Assembly: GCA_963978895.1 (NCBI GenBank)
Contig: OZ022246.1
Location: 3,973,726-4,037,725, forward strand
DNA length: 64,000 nt
Source: Erpobdella octoculata
Lineage: Eukaryota; Annelida; Clitellata; Hirudinida; Erpobdellidae
Direction: 5' to 3'
Shown here: piece by piece, positions 1-49,418 of the stretch
Position numbering within the stretch: the first letter of the stretch is position 1
Layout of the letters: each line of letters begins with the position of its first letter
Notes under the pieces: generated by a model
The model's database searches: none
Told to the model about the DNA's origin: nothing
The model's input: only the letters and a program-made list of their open reading frames with translations
Made by a program: the position numbers and the translations under genes

Positions 1-552
1 GATGACATCGAGACTGTTCCTGCTGCTCGCGTGTGCCTGGAAGAAAAAAAGTTTGATAAATTCATTTTTCTCGAAGACGCAGACGATAAAGTTTTTCCAT
101 TTTTCCTTTTCCTTCCACTTGCGCGTCCGCTGGCGATGAAGAAATTCAGAAAAAAAGGATGTCCTCCCCCCCTCTTGTTCGCCATTTAAAAACCGCAAAC
201 ATTTCATAACCATGCGTGGTGCGCCAGCCATTGTTCATTACCCGGTGGTCGTGGGGCGAATAAATCTAAAGAAGTTAGTTTTCTAAAAACTTATTTGAAT
301 TTCAGAGTAAATCTTTTGTTTAACAAGTTTTTGAAAGAAAACAAAATACGCACTGTAGAGAAGAAAACGTGCTCTGGCTTTTCTGTCAAGCTTAGAATCA
401 ACACCCCCCCTGAGTCGCTGGGACGCCATGCAGCGACTGCCAACAGTCGAATTTACAGGGATCTTTGCGAGTCAATTCTTGTAATAGTTTGTCTTTCGTA
501 ATGAAACGAATTCTCAATTCACCAGTCTGCCATTTCTCACTCCCACTCTTTC
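1..552. other. Intergenic, no gene seen
   Basis: AT-rich unique-looking sequence with short open frames only. None has a recognisable motif, splice context or coding-like composition. Confidence 0.5.
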
Positions 553-553
553 C

Positions 554-636
<83 letters not shown>
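553..636. repeat. (TC)n microsatellite
   Basis: About 80 bases of near-perfect CT dinucleotide interrupted by two TTTC variants. Seen directly. Confidence 0.95.
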
Positions 637-637
<1 letters not shown>

Positions 638-734
638 AAGAAAAAGAAGGTTTTGACGCAGGCGGCAACAGCAAACGTGAGTCGTAAGGAAGTCTCATGT
701 GTAAGATTTCCACCACACAGTCACACACTCCGGC

Positions 735-852
735 ACCTGTTAACACACTCCTACACCTACACCCAATTACACACTCCTACATCCACCTACACCTACACCC
801 AATTACACACTCCTACATCCACCTACACCCACCTACACACTCCCACGCACAC
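735..852. repeat. CACACTCCTACA-type minisatellite
   Basis: A unit of about 36 bases built from CACCTACACC, CAATTACACA and CTCCTACATC blocks is repeated about three times and decays into ACAC-rich sequence. The open frame across it is a by-product of the repeat. Confidence 0.8.
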
Positions 853-1055
853 GCATAGCATAGAAAAGGGAATGACCTCAGCTCGGCGAAAACATTGTGG
901 CAGTTTCGTCCTCTGCCCTAATCAAGAAGGACATATTTTCCCCCTCTATTACTCTATCACTGGATCCCACTTGACCGGCTAAGAAGACTTAATTCTGTTT
1001 TCTCCCTTCAATTAACTTACCGGATAATTGTCATTCTGTTCTTTTCCTTCTACTT

Positions 1056-1321
1056 TTTCTTCTTCTTCTTCTTCTTCTTCTTCTTCTTCTTCTTCTTCTT
1101 CTTCTTCTTCTTCTTCTTCTTCTTCTTCTTCTTCTTCTTCTTCTTTTTCTTCTTCTTCTTTTTCTTCTTCTTCTTCTTCTTCTTCTTCTTCTTCTTCTTC
1201 TTCTTCTTCTTCTTCTTCTTCTTCTTCTTCTTCTTCTTCTTCTTCTTCTTCTTCTTCTTCTTCTTCTTCTTCTTCTTCTTCTTCTTCTTCTTCTTCTCCT
1301 TCTTCTTTTTCTTCTTCTTCT
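1056..1321. repeat. (TTC)n microsatellite
   Basis: About 260 bases of TTC with a few TTT interruptions. It is open as poly-Ser on the plus strand and poly-Lys on the minus strand; neither is a gene. Confidence 0.97.
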
Positions 1322-2206
1322 CCATCACTTTTACTTTCGCAGTGTTTTTCTTTTAATTCCTTGTTGTGTTCTTTCAGAACAGAGAAGTTAAGTCAACATT
1401 TTATGCACTTCGTAAATTCTTCCAAATGAAAAAAAAATAGAATCGTGTGTATGTGTGTGTGTGTGAAAGAGAGAGAAAGAAAGGGAGGACGAGGGAGAGT
1501 GTGAGTGAGGTGGAATGAGAAAGTTTAATTAATGGGAAGGGGATGAATTTTGTATGAATATTCTTTGCAAGCTCTTGTTTCACTTCTCTTATGAGTTTGA
1601 GCGAAATTCAAAATTTTACAGATTATCATGTGTCTGTTGATTTTCTAATTATATGGAGCAATGGAAGAGAAACAATTATTTTATATTAATTTTTATTTGT
1701 TAATGTGCAAATGCAAGAAGTCTAATGACGGTATTTAATTATTATACGAAAGTTATACAATGATAATTATACCTAATCACATACGTTATATGTGTTTTTT
1801 TATTGAACCAGATTATTATGTTTTCTTTAATGCAGGTATCAACTTTATGTTAAGAGTGTTGTTTCCCTTTTTCTCTTTTTTTCCCTTTTTTTCTTACCCC
1901 TCCCCCGTTCCTTCTTCCTTTTCCGCTTATTCTCCCGCTCACTCCTGAATAATATGCATATCAATCGTCATGCTAGTATAGACATTGATAATAATAATAG
2001 CAATAATTCCACAAGTTGTGACAGTAAAAAATCTAAAAAAGTGAATTTTGTCTTATAATTTTAACGAAATTTTAAAAATCAGTTAATTTTTTTTAAATTG
2101 CCACAGTATTACCAAGTACGAAATAAACATTTCAAATTTGTAACTTTATTCTCAGTCTTTTATTAATTGAAACAAAAGGGGGAGGCAAACGACCCCCACA
2201 AATGTA
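1322..2206. other. Intergenic, no gene seen
   Basis: AT-rich DNA with a short GT/GA tract near 1445-1510 and pyrimidine-rich sequence at 1860-1945. No coding or RNA feature is supported. Confidence 0.5.
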
Positions 2207-2271
2207 GAGGAGAGAGAGAGAAAGAGAGAGAGAAAGAAAGAGAGAGAAAGGGAGAGAGAGGGAGAGAGAGG

Positions 2272-2315
<44 letters not shown>

Positions 2316-2347
2316 AAGAGAGAAAGAGAGAGAAAGAGAGAGAGGGA
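2207..2347. repeat. (GA)n with GAAA/GGGA variants
   Basis: About 140 bases of purine repeat dominated by GAGAGA, with GAAAGA and GGGAGA interruptions. Confidence 0.95.
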
Positions 2348-2453
2348 AGGATATAATAAAAAATAAGAAGAGATAAGAACCAGTGAGATGAAAAAAGTGA
2401 TATCAAGACAAAATAAAAATAACACACGACAGAAATTGTGGAGAAGCATCACG

Positions 2454-2581
2454 TACACATTCACATGCGTACACATTCACACGGATACACATTCACATAC
2501 ATACACATTCACATGCGTACACATTCACACGGATACACATTCACATACATACACATTCACACACATAAAAATTCACATACA
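2454..2581. repeat. 16-bp repeat with 48-bp higher-order period
   Basis: Sixteen-base monomers beginning TACACATTCACA occur head to tail at 2454, 2470, 2486, 2502, 2518 and 2534. They differ in their last four bases (TGCG, CGGA, TACA) and that order repeats, giving a 48-base higher-order unit. Two decayed monomers follow at 2550 and 2566. Confidence 0.85.
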
Positions 2582-2897
2582 TAAAACGTTTTAAACCGAA
2601 TTTAGGGTTTTTCATCTGAACTTTTCAAATGTTCACGTATTGAAAATTTCCGCATTGAAATAATTGTGTGACATCGTTTCCCGCCAATATGTAAATTTGA
2701 AAATGGACCGAAAGTTTTAATGTTGTCATTCTTCAAATTCATTAAAAATTGTCGACGTCATCAAATTCAGATTAAAAAGCTTTGCCCGGCTGTAATGCTT
2801 TTGCGTTCTCCACCATGTTTTTGGACGTTGTGGTCATTTCACTGATGATTGTTTGAAAGGTTATAATGGACTCTCTTTTGGCACGCTTCCTTTATGT

Positions 2898-3225
2898 TAT
2901 GTATGTGTGCGTGTGTGTGTGTGTGTATGTATGCATGTATGTATGTATGTATGTATGTATGTATGTATGTATGTATGTATGTATGTATGTATGTATGTAT
3001 GTATGTATGTATGTATGTATGTATGTATGTATGTATGTATGTATGTATGTATGTATGTATGTATGTATGTATGTATGTATGTATGTATGTATGTATGTAT
3101 GTATGTATGTATGTATGTATGTATGTATGTATGTATGTATGTATGTATGTATGTATGTATGTATGTATGTATGTATGTATGCATGTATGTATGTATGTAT
3201 GTATGTTTGTTTGTATTTATTTATG
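2898..3225. repeat. (GTAT)n microsatellite
   Basis: A GT-rich start runs into about 280 bases of almost perfect ATGT tetranucleotide. All frames are open on one strand or the other because the repeat lacks stops, so the long ORFs here are artefacts. Confidence 0.97.
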
Positions 3226-4453
3226 TATATATGTTAAGATGAGAATAAAAGTGCTTACTTTGCAGACCAGTTATATCTGATTTTCTGCACCGTCATGCAA
3301 TTAACGGACATTTACGTCTTCGCCCAACTCCAGGAGACAGAAAGCGATTACTTTAGCTATTTCTGTCATTTTTTATTTAACCTTGTTTGCCTCATCTGCA
3401 GTTTCATTTCTTCCTCTTTCATTCATCCATTCATCCAATTCCGGTCTACTCCATCAACCTCCAGGATCCTCCATGGACAGCTGCGTCTCATGCAGTGATT
3501 TGATGAGAAGATGGAAAATGTGGAACTTTGTCTTCAATTGATAAGTAGATAGGTTGGAGGTTAGTTTTCTTTATCGGCAAAAGATCTGATGAGTAACAAT
3601 AATAATAAAATGCTACTAGGTTGAAATGTTCTGTTCAGAAGTCCTTGGTAGGAATGTCCCCTGGAGAAAATGTCCCGGTTAAAATGTTCTCAATCAAAAT
3701 GAACAGTGCAAAACTACTAAGAGACACTACTAGACAATTTGCCACACAAAAATTCAACGAAATAATTAAGTTATGAAATTATTACTTTCTTTTTATATAC
3801 GCTAAACAGACGTTTATTAATTTCAGTTTACCGACAAAAATTAACTCAAACAAGATCCAGCGGTTATCCGTTAAAGATGCCTCTGACAAAAGGATCACAA
3901 CATTATGGCCCTGATGGTTACGGCCCCATCAAAATATCCCCCAAAAAGGGTCATATTAAAAATTTTCCTACATGACGACCCTAACAAAAGGACCAAAATT
4001 TTAAGCCCTATTTTTATAAAGTTCATTTAAAATTAATTTATTAACAATTTCCACCGTGAAAATTCACATATGCGAACACATAAAAAACGTTTGTCACGCT
4101 TTGGAAACTTCCATCTAGCAGTTACAGCTCAAACGTTTACTTCTATATATAAATCGTATATACAAAGCTAGTTATGTAAACATGCTCAAATTGTTTATGT
4201 TCTAAAAATATTATTTACGCATTGTAAAGGCCAAAAATTGTATCCAAGTAAACAAACTGAAACAGCAACTGCAAAAAGCTCCACTGTAGAACATAATTCA
4301 ACTGTAGTGGGCCTTAAACACAATTTTTTTAATGACATTGTCAAATTTGACTAAAACTATGCAATTAAAGGATTTTTAGACCAAATTTCCGGAAAAATTT
4401 TGAGCGGAAACATTCTGAACGGGAACATTTTGACCCGCAACATAATAAAATCA
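3226..4453. other. Intergenic with degenerate AAATGTCC-type repeats
   Basis: No gene seen. At 3625-4020 and 4381-4445 short degenerate modules resembling GAAAATGTCC and GGAACATTTTGACC recur at irregular spacing, with similar modules at 14306-14370. This suggests remnants of one dispersed element. Confidence 0.35.
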
Positions 4454-4497
<44 letters not shown>

Positions 4498-4699
4498 AAA
4501 AATGATGATGACGATGATGATGACGATGACTATGACTATGACTATGACTATGACTATGACTATGACTATGACTATGACTATGACTATGACTATGACTATG
4601 ACTATGACTATGACTATGACTATGACTATGACTATGACTATGACTATGACTATGACTATGACTATGACTATGACTATGACTATGACTATGACTATGACT

Positions 4700-4733
<34 letters not shown>

Positions 4734-4741
4734 TGATGATG
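4454..4741. repeat. (ATG)n then (GACTAT)n / (GATGAC)n
   Basis: An ATG tract (4454-4497) is followed by about 29 copies of the hexamer TATGAC (about 4531-4704) and a GATGAC/GATGAT tail. The hexamer probably arose by point change within a trinucleotide array. Confidence 0.95.
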
Positions 4742-5159
4742 ATGATATCTCCGTTTTTCTTCATTTTCTTCTTAGCTCCTCCTCTCCGAATATCATCTTT
4801 CCCTCCGTCTACCCCATAACAACTTGTTATAGTATTTTAACCTTTTGTGTAAAGATCGTAAGGTTGATTTGAAGAATTGTTGCCCTCCTCATTCCTCTTG
4901 AACCCGGTTGACTTCTGACAGAAATAAATGAACTCGCGGTTTTTCGTTGATTTTCAACTTTTGGGAGTTTTAGGCGGCTGTTTTTAAAAATGAAGGTTTT
5001 TTTATTCTGTTATTGCAAACATTTTTTCTGTTGTCTCTTTTTTTATCATTGCCAGCACCCCAAATAAAACATTATTACTATGACTACTAAAATCTTCATT
5101 TTCATCATCTTCGTTATCATCATAAAATTAATTTATCAACAATTTTAAACATCATTGTT
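4742..5159. other. Upstream region of the protocadherin gene
   Basis: AT-rich sequence between the hexamer array and the first coding exon. A promoter or 5' UTR should lie here or just downstream, but no specific element can be supported. Confidence 0.3.
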
Positions 5160-5218
5160 TTCATCATCATCCGTCGTCGTCGTCGTCGTAATCATCGTCA
5201 TCATCATCATCATCGTCG

Positions 5219-5274
<56 letters not shown>

Positions 5275-5306
5275 ATCATCATCATCATCATCATCATCAC
5301 CATCAT
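5160..5306. repeat. (TCA/TCG)n in the presumed 5' UTR
   Basis: About 145 bases of TCATCG and TCATCA repeats end 47 bases before the likely start codon of the protocadherin at 5353. The frame is open upstream of that Met, but it encodes only a Val/Ile tract and has no family resemblance. Confidence 0.9.
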
Positions 5307-5352
5307 AAGCATCTACATCAACGAAAAAATTCATTGCTGCAGTATTCATGAG

Positions 5353-16049
<10,697 letters not shown>

Positions 16050-16062
16050 TATATATATATAT

Positions 16063-16974
16063 ATGCATCCCGCTATCTTAGGGCATGTGTCGCGTTTACC
16101 AGCCAATGATGATTATCCTGAAACGGGTGATTGTAATCTACCAAACTCTGACGGTACAACAGATGCGGGGCCCTCTTCGGTGGTGGCATCTAATCCTTGT
16201 GTTAAAAGTTCGAAACTCAAAGTCTCATCGGATAAAAATAAACGTAGTCAAAGCATAGCAAGAAAATCCAGTACAGCAAATGAGAGATCCTCTCCAGTAA
16301 CAACATATGTTCTCTGTGTTAAGAGTTCTAAACCTGAGGTCTCATCAGAAATGCGTACGCGTTGTCAAAGCACGTGCTTGGCGGCCAGGTCTTGTATCCC
16401 TCCACAGTTTGTCCTAATAGATAAAGACATACCAAGAACAGGTGGTACCGATGTCTTCACTGCCAAAGATCTCACAGAAGTGGTTATCTCAACGGAGGAA
16501 AATCTGATGTCGCCGGTGGGAGTTTCAGTTCTTCCGATTCAGAATTCAACCGTTGAATTTCCGCGGAGCTCAGAAAATCTTGATAATGATCGTCATCAGC
16601 AGGCTAAAAAACTTATGCCTTCGCATATCACTGTTGATTCTGATGATTTTGGTGATGATGATAGCGTTAATTGTACTTATGTTGATTGTCTTGATGGTCG
16701 TGAGTGTGGTGATGAGGGGGTTGGTGATGGAGATGCAGGCTGTGGTATTGTTGTAGACAATGCTTCTTGTGAGTGTTGTGTTGCTGAGTCTGATGATGTC
16801 TTTGAAGGGGTTGCGAGACTTGACGTCGATGTTGGTGATTGTTGTATTAACCGCCATGGTGAGGTTTGTGTTGATGTTGGTGGGTTGGCGAATGATGATG
16901 GTGGTGATGTGGTTTTGCCGTTTGCACATTTGGTGGATCATGGTAATATAACGGTGCGTCGTGTCCGACGCTAG
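16063..16974 (+). CDS. Unrecognised ORF, 303 residues
   Basis: A full-length open frame between two TA-associated elements, with no family recognised. The first 170 residues are Ser/Thr/Pro/Lys-rich and contain two related blocks (CVKSSKLKVSSDKNKRSQS and CVKSSKPEVSSEMRTRCQS). The C-terminal half is Asp-, Gly-, Val- and Cys-rich with several CC pairs, and the protein ends HGNITVRRVRR. The acidic part follows from GATGATGGT-like repeats, so it may be partly repeat-born. It could be a transposon accessory protein. There is no splice or promoter evidence. Confidence 0.3.
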   Translation: MHPAILGHVSRLPANDDYPETGDCNLPNSDGTTDAGPSSVVASNPCVKSSKLKVSSDKNKRSQSIARKSSTANERSSPVTTYVLCVKSSKPEVSSEMRTRCQSTCLAARSCIPPQFVLIDKDIPRTGGTDVFTAKDLTEVVISTEENLMSPVGVSVLPIQNSTVEFPRSSENLDNDRHQQAKKLMPSHITVDSDDFGDDDSVNCTYVDCLDGRECGDEGVGDGDAGCGIVVDNASCECCVAESDDVFEGVARLDVDVGDCCINRHGEVCVDVGGLANDDGGDVVLPFAHLVDHGNITVRRVRR

Positions 16975-17483
16975 TTCTAACGACCTTTTCAGCTATTATA
17001 TTTTAATTTTATTTCTTGTTTATTTTAATTTTGGTTTAATCATTTCTTTTTATTTTATTTTATCTTTTTATTTTTATTTTTTAATTCTTAATTTATTTTA
17101 ATTTTATTTCTGGTTTATTTCATTTCTGTTTTAATTTAATTCTGGTTTACTTTATTCCTTCGTTTTATGGTCACGGGATGAAACTTTATTTTTGCTACTT
17201 TGATTTGCTGTCGAAATTACCGTATTGTCTTTTAGTAAGTTTAAATATAAATAATGCACCTGTAAATTCTGTGCACCTGTTCCCAGGTGAGTTATACGTA
17301 AACAGTTTCGTTAGCTGTTGTAGTGTCGTAGCGTTGGTTTTAATGAAAGTTGTATCGCTGGTATGTGTTTAGAATTTTATGTTTTTAGTTTTATATTCGA
17401 ATGGTTTTATTAGTGTTTCTCTATCTTTATATATTCGGCTTTCGTCTAATATTCTATACATTGATTTTCCTTACTTTATTATA
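16975..17483. other. AT-rich spacer, no gene seen
   Basis: TTTTATTTTAATT-type low-complexity sequence followed by unremarkable DNA up to the hammerhead-like motif. Confidence 0.5.
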
Positions 17484-17495
17484 GGGGTTCTGAAG

Positions 17496-18890
<1,395 letters not shown>

Positions 18891-20962
18891 TTTTAATAAT
18901 AATGTTGTTTGTTAATTACATTTTTTAGTGATTATAACAAAAAAAATTATTTTTGAAATTTTATTTTGGTTGTGTTTACGTTTCCAATTGAAATCATTTG
19001 AAATGGATTGGAAACCAAAAGATATAAATGTTTTTCAATTCACTTCATTCAAATCAGTAATTAAATTTTAAGTAAAACAAACAGGTTTTTTAAAAGCTAA
19101 TTTGAAATTATTCAAGAGCAAAATAAAGAATTAAATATCCAGTTTTAAAGAAATATTAACGATACTAATTTTCATCATTGCCCCCAGGTTACATTAAAAT
19201 TGTAACTAAATTTTCTCATTATATTAACTTCACTTCGTTTCGTTTCTTACGGTTTGCTTGATTAACAATGCTTACAAACAAGTTATAAACGAGAACGTAA
19301 AGTGCGTTTTTTAAATTTTACAGATTTCTTTTGCATTTAATTTCTCGAGTAAACAAATTAAAATTTACTCGACTGAATTAAGAACACTAGTTCTTTCCTG
19401 TTTGTAAACAACATCAGTTTCCTCTTGTTTGTAAACAACACAATCTCCTCCTCTCTGTATACAACAAACCTTTTTATTGGTTGAAATTTTTAATTCGATA
19501 TCTTTTCAGATGATCTTCCAGCCTCACTCGCTTTCTCACTCGGTATGGAACGCTGATCCTGTGGATTGACAAGGTCAACGTTCACTAAGCCCATCCATAT
19601 GCATCATAAAGATGGGCTTGTGTTCACATGTGTGGTTTTCAACATTTAAAATATTTAATCGATGGCAGTGGCATATTTTTTTTATTCATTTCAACAAAAA
19701 GAGGGTCACAAGCGCCCGTTCACTTTCGTTATTTTTTATTTTTTTATTTACGCTGTCTAGAATTTCTTATTTCACTTCAATTCCTGTGGCTGTATTATAT
19801 AAAAACTAATTATTTTTCTCATCTCTAATAATTATCAATTTTATTTGAAAAAGAATGTTTTAATACTAGGTAGGCTCCGTTCATTTTCTTAGTTGCAAGA
19901 TAGAGCATCCATTAGCATCAAAGAGCATCTAAAATACTTTTTAATCAATGCCTGCGGAGCTTAACTGTTTGTTATTGTAAAAATAATAAACCTGTATGCA
20001 CAGGTATATTTTAATATTTTCTATATGTGTGTGGGAGTTCACCTGTTGATTATTGCGTAGATTAAAAAAGACAGCGTGAGTGTTATTTGATTATTTTATA
20101 GTTATGTAGCCTAGATGTTTAGAAAAGCAGGTGCTTGCGCCGATCAAACTCTAGTGTAATATAATTTTAAAAATATTTACTCATACCATCCGATTCATCG
20201 GGGTTTCCATTTCCTTCGTTTCAGCGCTCTTTGCTTTCTCCACGATTCACGCTTTTCAATTCTTTCTCTTTTCCGCGCTTTTTTCTTTTCTCTCCGTTTT
20301 CGCGCGCTTTTCAACTCCTCTGTTTCCCAGCGTTTCAAAATGTCTCCGTTTCTTCGCTTGTCATTTCCTCCGTACTTCCGAATTTTTTTATTCTCTCTGT
20401 GCTGCTTATTTCTTTGTTTCCTGCGCATTCTCCTCTTTCCACGCTTTTCATTTCCTCAATTTCCCGCGCTTCGCACCACAGATTGAGACAAAACATATAT
20501 AGGTTGACTGATAATAAATTAGCATTTATAATTACTTGTTATTGTTTAATACACTAGGTCTTTCAAGATTTTATTCTCATTTTTGGACGATAAAACTTAA
20601 GATAACGAAATGATTTTTATTTTTAACAACTGAAAATCTTTTCTTCAATGAAGACTACCTCTATACAAAATTACGTTCAAATTGTTCCAGCAATTCTGAT
20701 GTGATAATTGAACACACATATGCAAACACATCATTTCAAAGATATCTATCTGCTATTTCTTCCGTTAAAACAAAATCCCACAGTTACTTCTGAACAACCT
20801 TGTGTAAATGTAAAGGTGACTTGTTTCTCACGGACCTCCGGCGGGTGCAATATCCGCAACGGTGTCACTTCACTTTACTTAGTAATCCACGACTCATCGA
20901 TAATTCCTGTCCCTGAGGTCATGTAAAAAACAGACACCTCTGAACGACTCGCAAAATGAGCT
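18891..20962. other. Intergenic, no gene supported
   Basis: AT-rich. At about 19396-19460 a unit of about 27 bases containing GTTTGTAAACAACA occurs two to three times. At 20210-20480 degenerate pyrimidine-rich modules ending in GCGCTTTTCA recur. No coding feature was recognised. Confidence 0.4.
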
Positions 20963-22316
<1,354 letters not shown>

Positions 22317-22874
22317 TTTATTTATGTATAAAATGGATGATTATATGGGTGTCTCTAGGATCAACTTCCTGTCATGGTTGGTACAGTTAACATAGCATCG
22401 ATCGGAGAGAGAGTCAACATCCGTCTGAGGTTGCGTGTCGTTCAACTGCATGAGGGAAGAATGGTGGATGAGATGATGATGATGCTGCTGCTGCTGTTTC
22501 TCCACGCCCGCACGCTCCGGGGGAATCGGCGTAGGAGGTGAGGGGAGATCACTTTTGAGTGATGCGCTTTGATGAGTCCTGCAGGTGCAACAAGGATGTA
22601 CTGATGGATGTACTGATGGAAGTACTGATTACTAACAAACACAAGTGCCATTAATGATTAATGCAAAAGCATGTCACTGGTCACTTATTATACCACGTTG
22701 TAAATGATTAATTAACACTTGGTGAATAATTAATTTTGTTATATTTTTATTAATTATTAATATAATATTTTATCACTGGTTACTTAAAACTTCTATACTT
22801 ATTACCTACAACTTCAAAAATAAATAATTGAAACTTAAATATTTCCCAAAAAACAATTAACTAGTATGCAATTA

Positions 22875-23306
22875 GGGTTTTTCAAAAACAGTACTTTTCA
22901 AAAAACAGCTGTTACTGTTTTAAATTTTCAAAAAAACAGCTGTTAACAGCTGTTTTATTGTTTTTTTTTAATTTTTCTTTATTTTACAAATAAAAAATAA
23001 CTATTTCAACATTGATATCACTTACATGAGTAAATATTTTTCAATCAAAACATTTTTACTTTTTATAATAAAACTTGAATTCTCTAATAAGTCATGATAA
23101 ACCAGTTTTTCCTGTTCGATTTCATCATTGCTTATAATTTTCAAATTCTTTCCATCATCGAAATTGGCATTTTAGTTTCAGAAATTCCTTTACAACAAAT
23201 TTAAAAAAAACAGTTTAAGAAAAAAACAGATGTTTACTGTTTTTTTAAATTGGCTAAAAAACAGCTGTTTTACTGTTACTGTTGAACAGTTTTGAAAAAT
23301 TTTATA
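22875..23306. mobile_element. hAT-type MITE candidate
   Basis: The left end is GGGTTTTTCAAAAACAGT. The right end, read in reverse, contains TTTTTCAAAACTGTT, giving an imperfect inverted repeat. Flanking octamers TGCAATTA (22867-22874) and CGCAATTA (23307-23314) match at 7 of 8 positions, suiting an 8-bp target duplication. The interior is rich in AACAGCTGTT palindromes. There is no coding capacity. Confidence 0.5.
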
Positions 23307-23754
23307 CGCAATTAAATGTTGATAATTCCTCACTTCTGGGTAGGTTCAAGTTGACTCGGTCCAAAGTATTTGACACTATCTGAAACAATTTCAGAGGGTT
23401 CATCATTACGATCAAATGGGTTTTGTCTATTTAAACATTTGAACCATGGACTTATATGGACATTTAATTTCTATTTGTAAAAGTAGACTTGCATTTAATG
23501 CTTTATTTACTCTTCTGTTTTTATCTGAAAGAGTATTTTAAAACAAATAAATAAAATTAATTCCTTGTTTTGAAATTCACATTGGACGGACGAGTGAGCA
23601 TATGATGCTTATATAACCTGATGTGTGCTCCAGGACCCCAAACTCTCTCGGACTAAAATGTTGGTTTTTCCATTTCAAGACGATCGACTATCTGCTATCT
23701 GAATCTTTGATCTTGATTGGTCAGGGAACATGATACAAAAATAGAGGATGCGAG
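23307..23754. other. Intergenic, no gene seen
   Basis: AT-rich sequence between the MITE candidate and the purine minisatellite. Confidence 0.5.
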
Positions 23755-24300
23755 CAAAAGAAAGAAACAGAGCAAGACAGAAACAGAGAGAAATACAGGA
23801 ACAGAAAGAAAGATAAACAGAAACAGAGAAAGAGACAGAAAGAAAGATAAACAGAAACAGAGAAAGAGACAGAAAGAAAGATAAACAGAAACAGAGAAAG
23901 AGAGAGACAGAAACAGAGAAAGAAACAGAAACAAAGAGAGACAAAAACAGAGAAAGAAATCAAAAAAAGAGAGACAGAAACAGAGAAAGAGAGAGACAGA
24001 AACAGAGAAAGAGAGAGACAGAAACAGAGAAAGAGAGAGACAGAAACAGAGAAAGAGAGAGACAGAAACAGAGAAAGAGAGAGACAGAAACAGAGAAAGA
24101 GAGAGACAGAAACAGAGAAAGAGAGAGACAGAAACAGAGAAAGAGAGAGACAGAAACAGAAACAAAGAGAGACAGAAACAGAGAAAGAGAGAGACAGAAA
24201 CAGAAACAAAAAGAGACAGAAACAGAGAGACAGAAACAGAGAAAGACAGAAAAAAAGACACAAAAACAAAAAGAGAGAAACAGAAAAAGAAACAAGAAAC
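23755..24300. repeat. 22-bp purine minisatellite
   Basis: Units close to GACAGAAACAGAGAAAGAGA, with a period of about 22 and shorter variants, run for 540 bases. Several overlapping minus-strand frames are open only because of the repeat. Confidence 0.95.
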
Positions 24301-24605
24301 AAGTAAAGGAAAAAACGAGTTTTTCAACACAAACTTTTATATCAAATACACTCGATTTAGAAATAAGAAAAATTTTTAAATTTTTTTCTTAATTGAATCA
24401 TGTATTGTCATCCAATATAAAGCTATGCTGAAAGTTTCAGCTTCCTAGCTAGTCAAAAAGCTGGTTAAATTTATTTATATATCTTTAAAATAATTTTTTT
24501 TAAATATATATATATATATATATAATGGAATTTAGAGTGATTGTATTTAAAAATGATAAAATTAATCATAATTGTAAAAAAAACACGAAATAATCACTAA
24601 AATCT

Positions 24606-49418
<24,813 letters not shown>

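Noticed and set aside
1028..1429. Poly-Ser and poly-Lys open frames
   Set aside because: They are translations of a TTC microsatellite with no flanking coding signal.
2853..3280. Long Met-Tyr-Val-Cys repeat frames on both strands
   Set aside because: A GTAT repeat lacking stop codons; no start context, splice sites or family.
4357..4819. Met-Thr and Ile-Val repeat frames
   Set aside because: Caused by the TATGAC hexamer array.
23675..24330. Overlapping Ser-Phe-Leu-rich frames of up to 211 codons on the minus strand
   Set aside because: They come from the 22-bp purine minisatellite; three frames are open at once, which is typical of a repeat.
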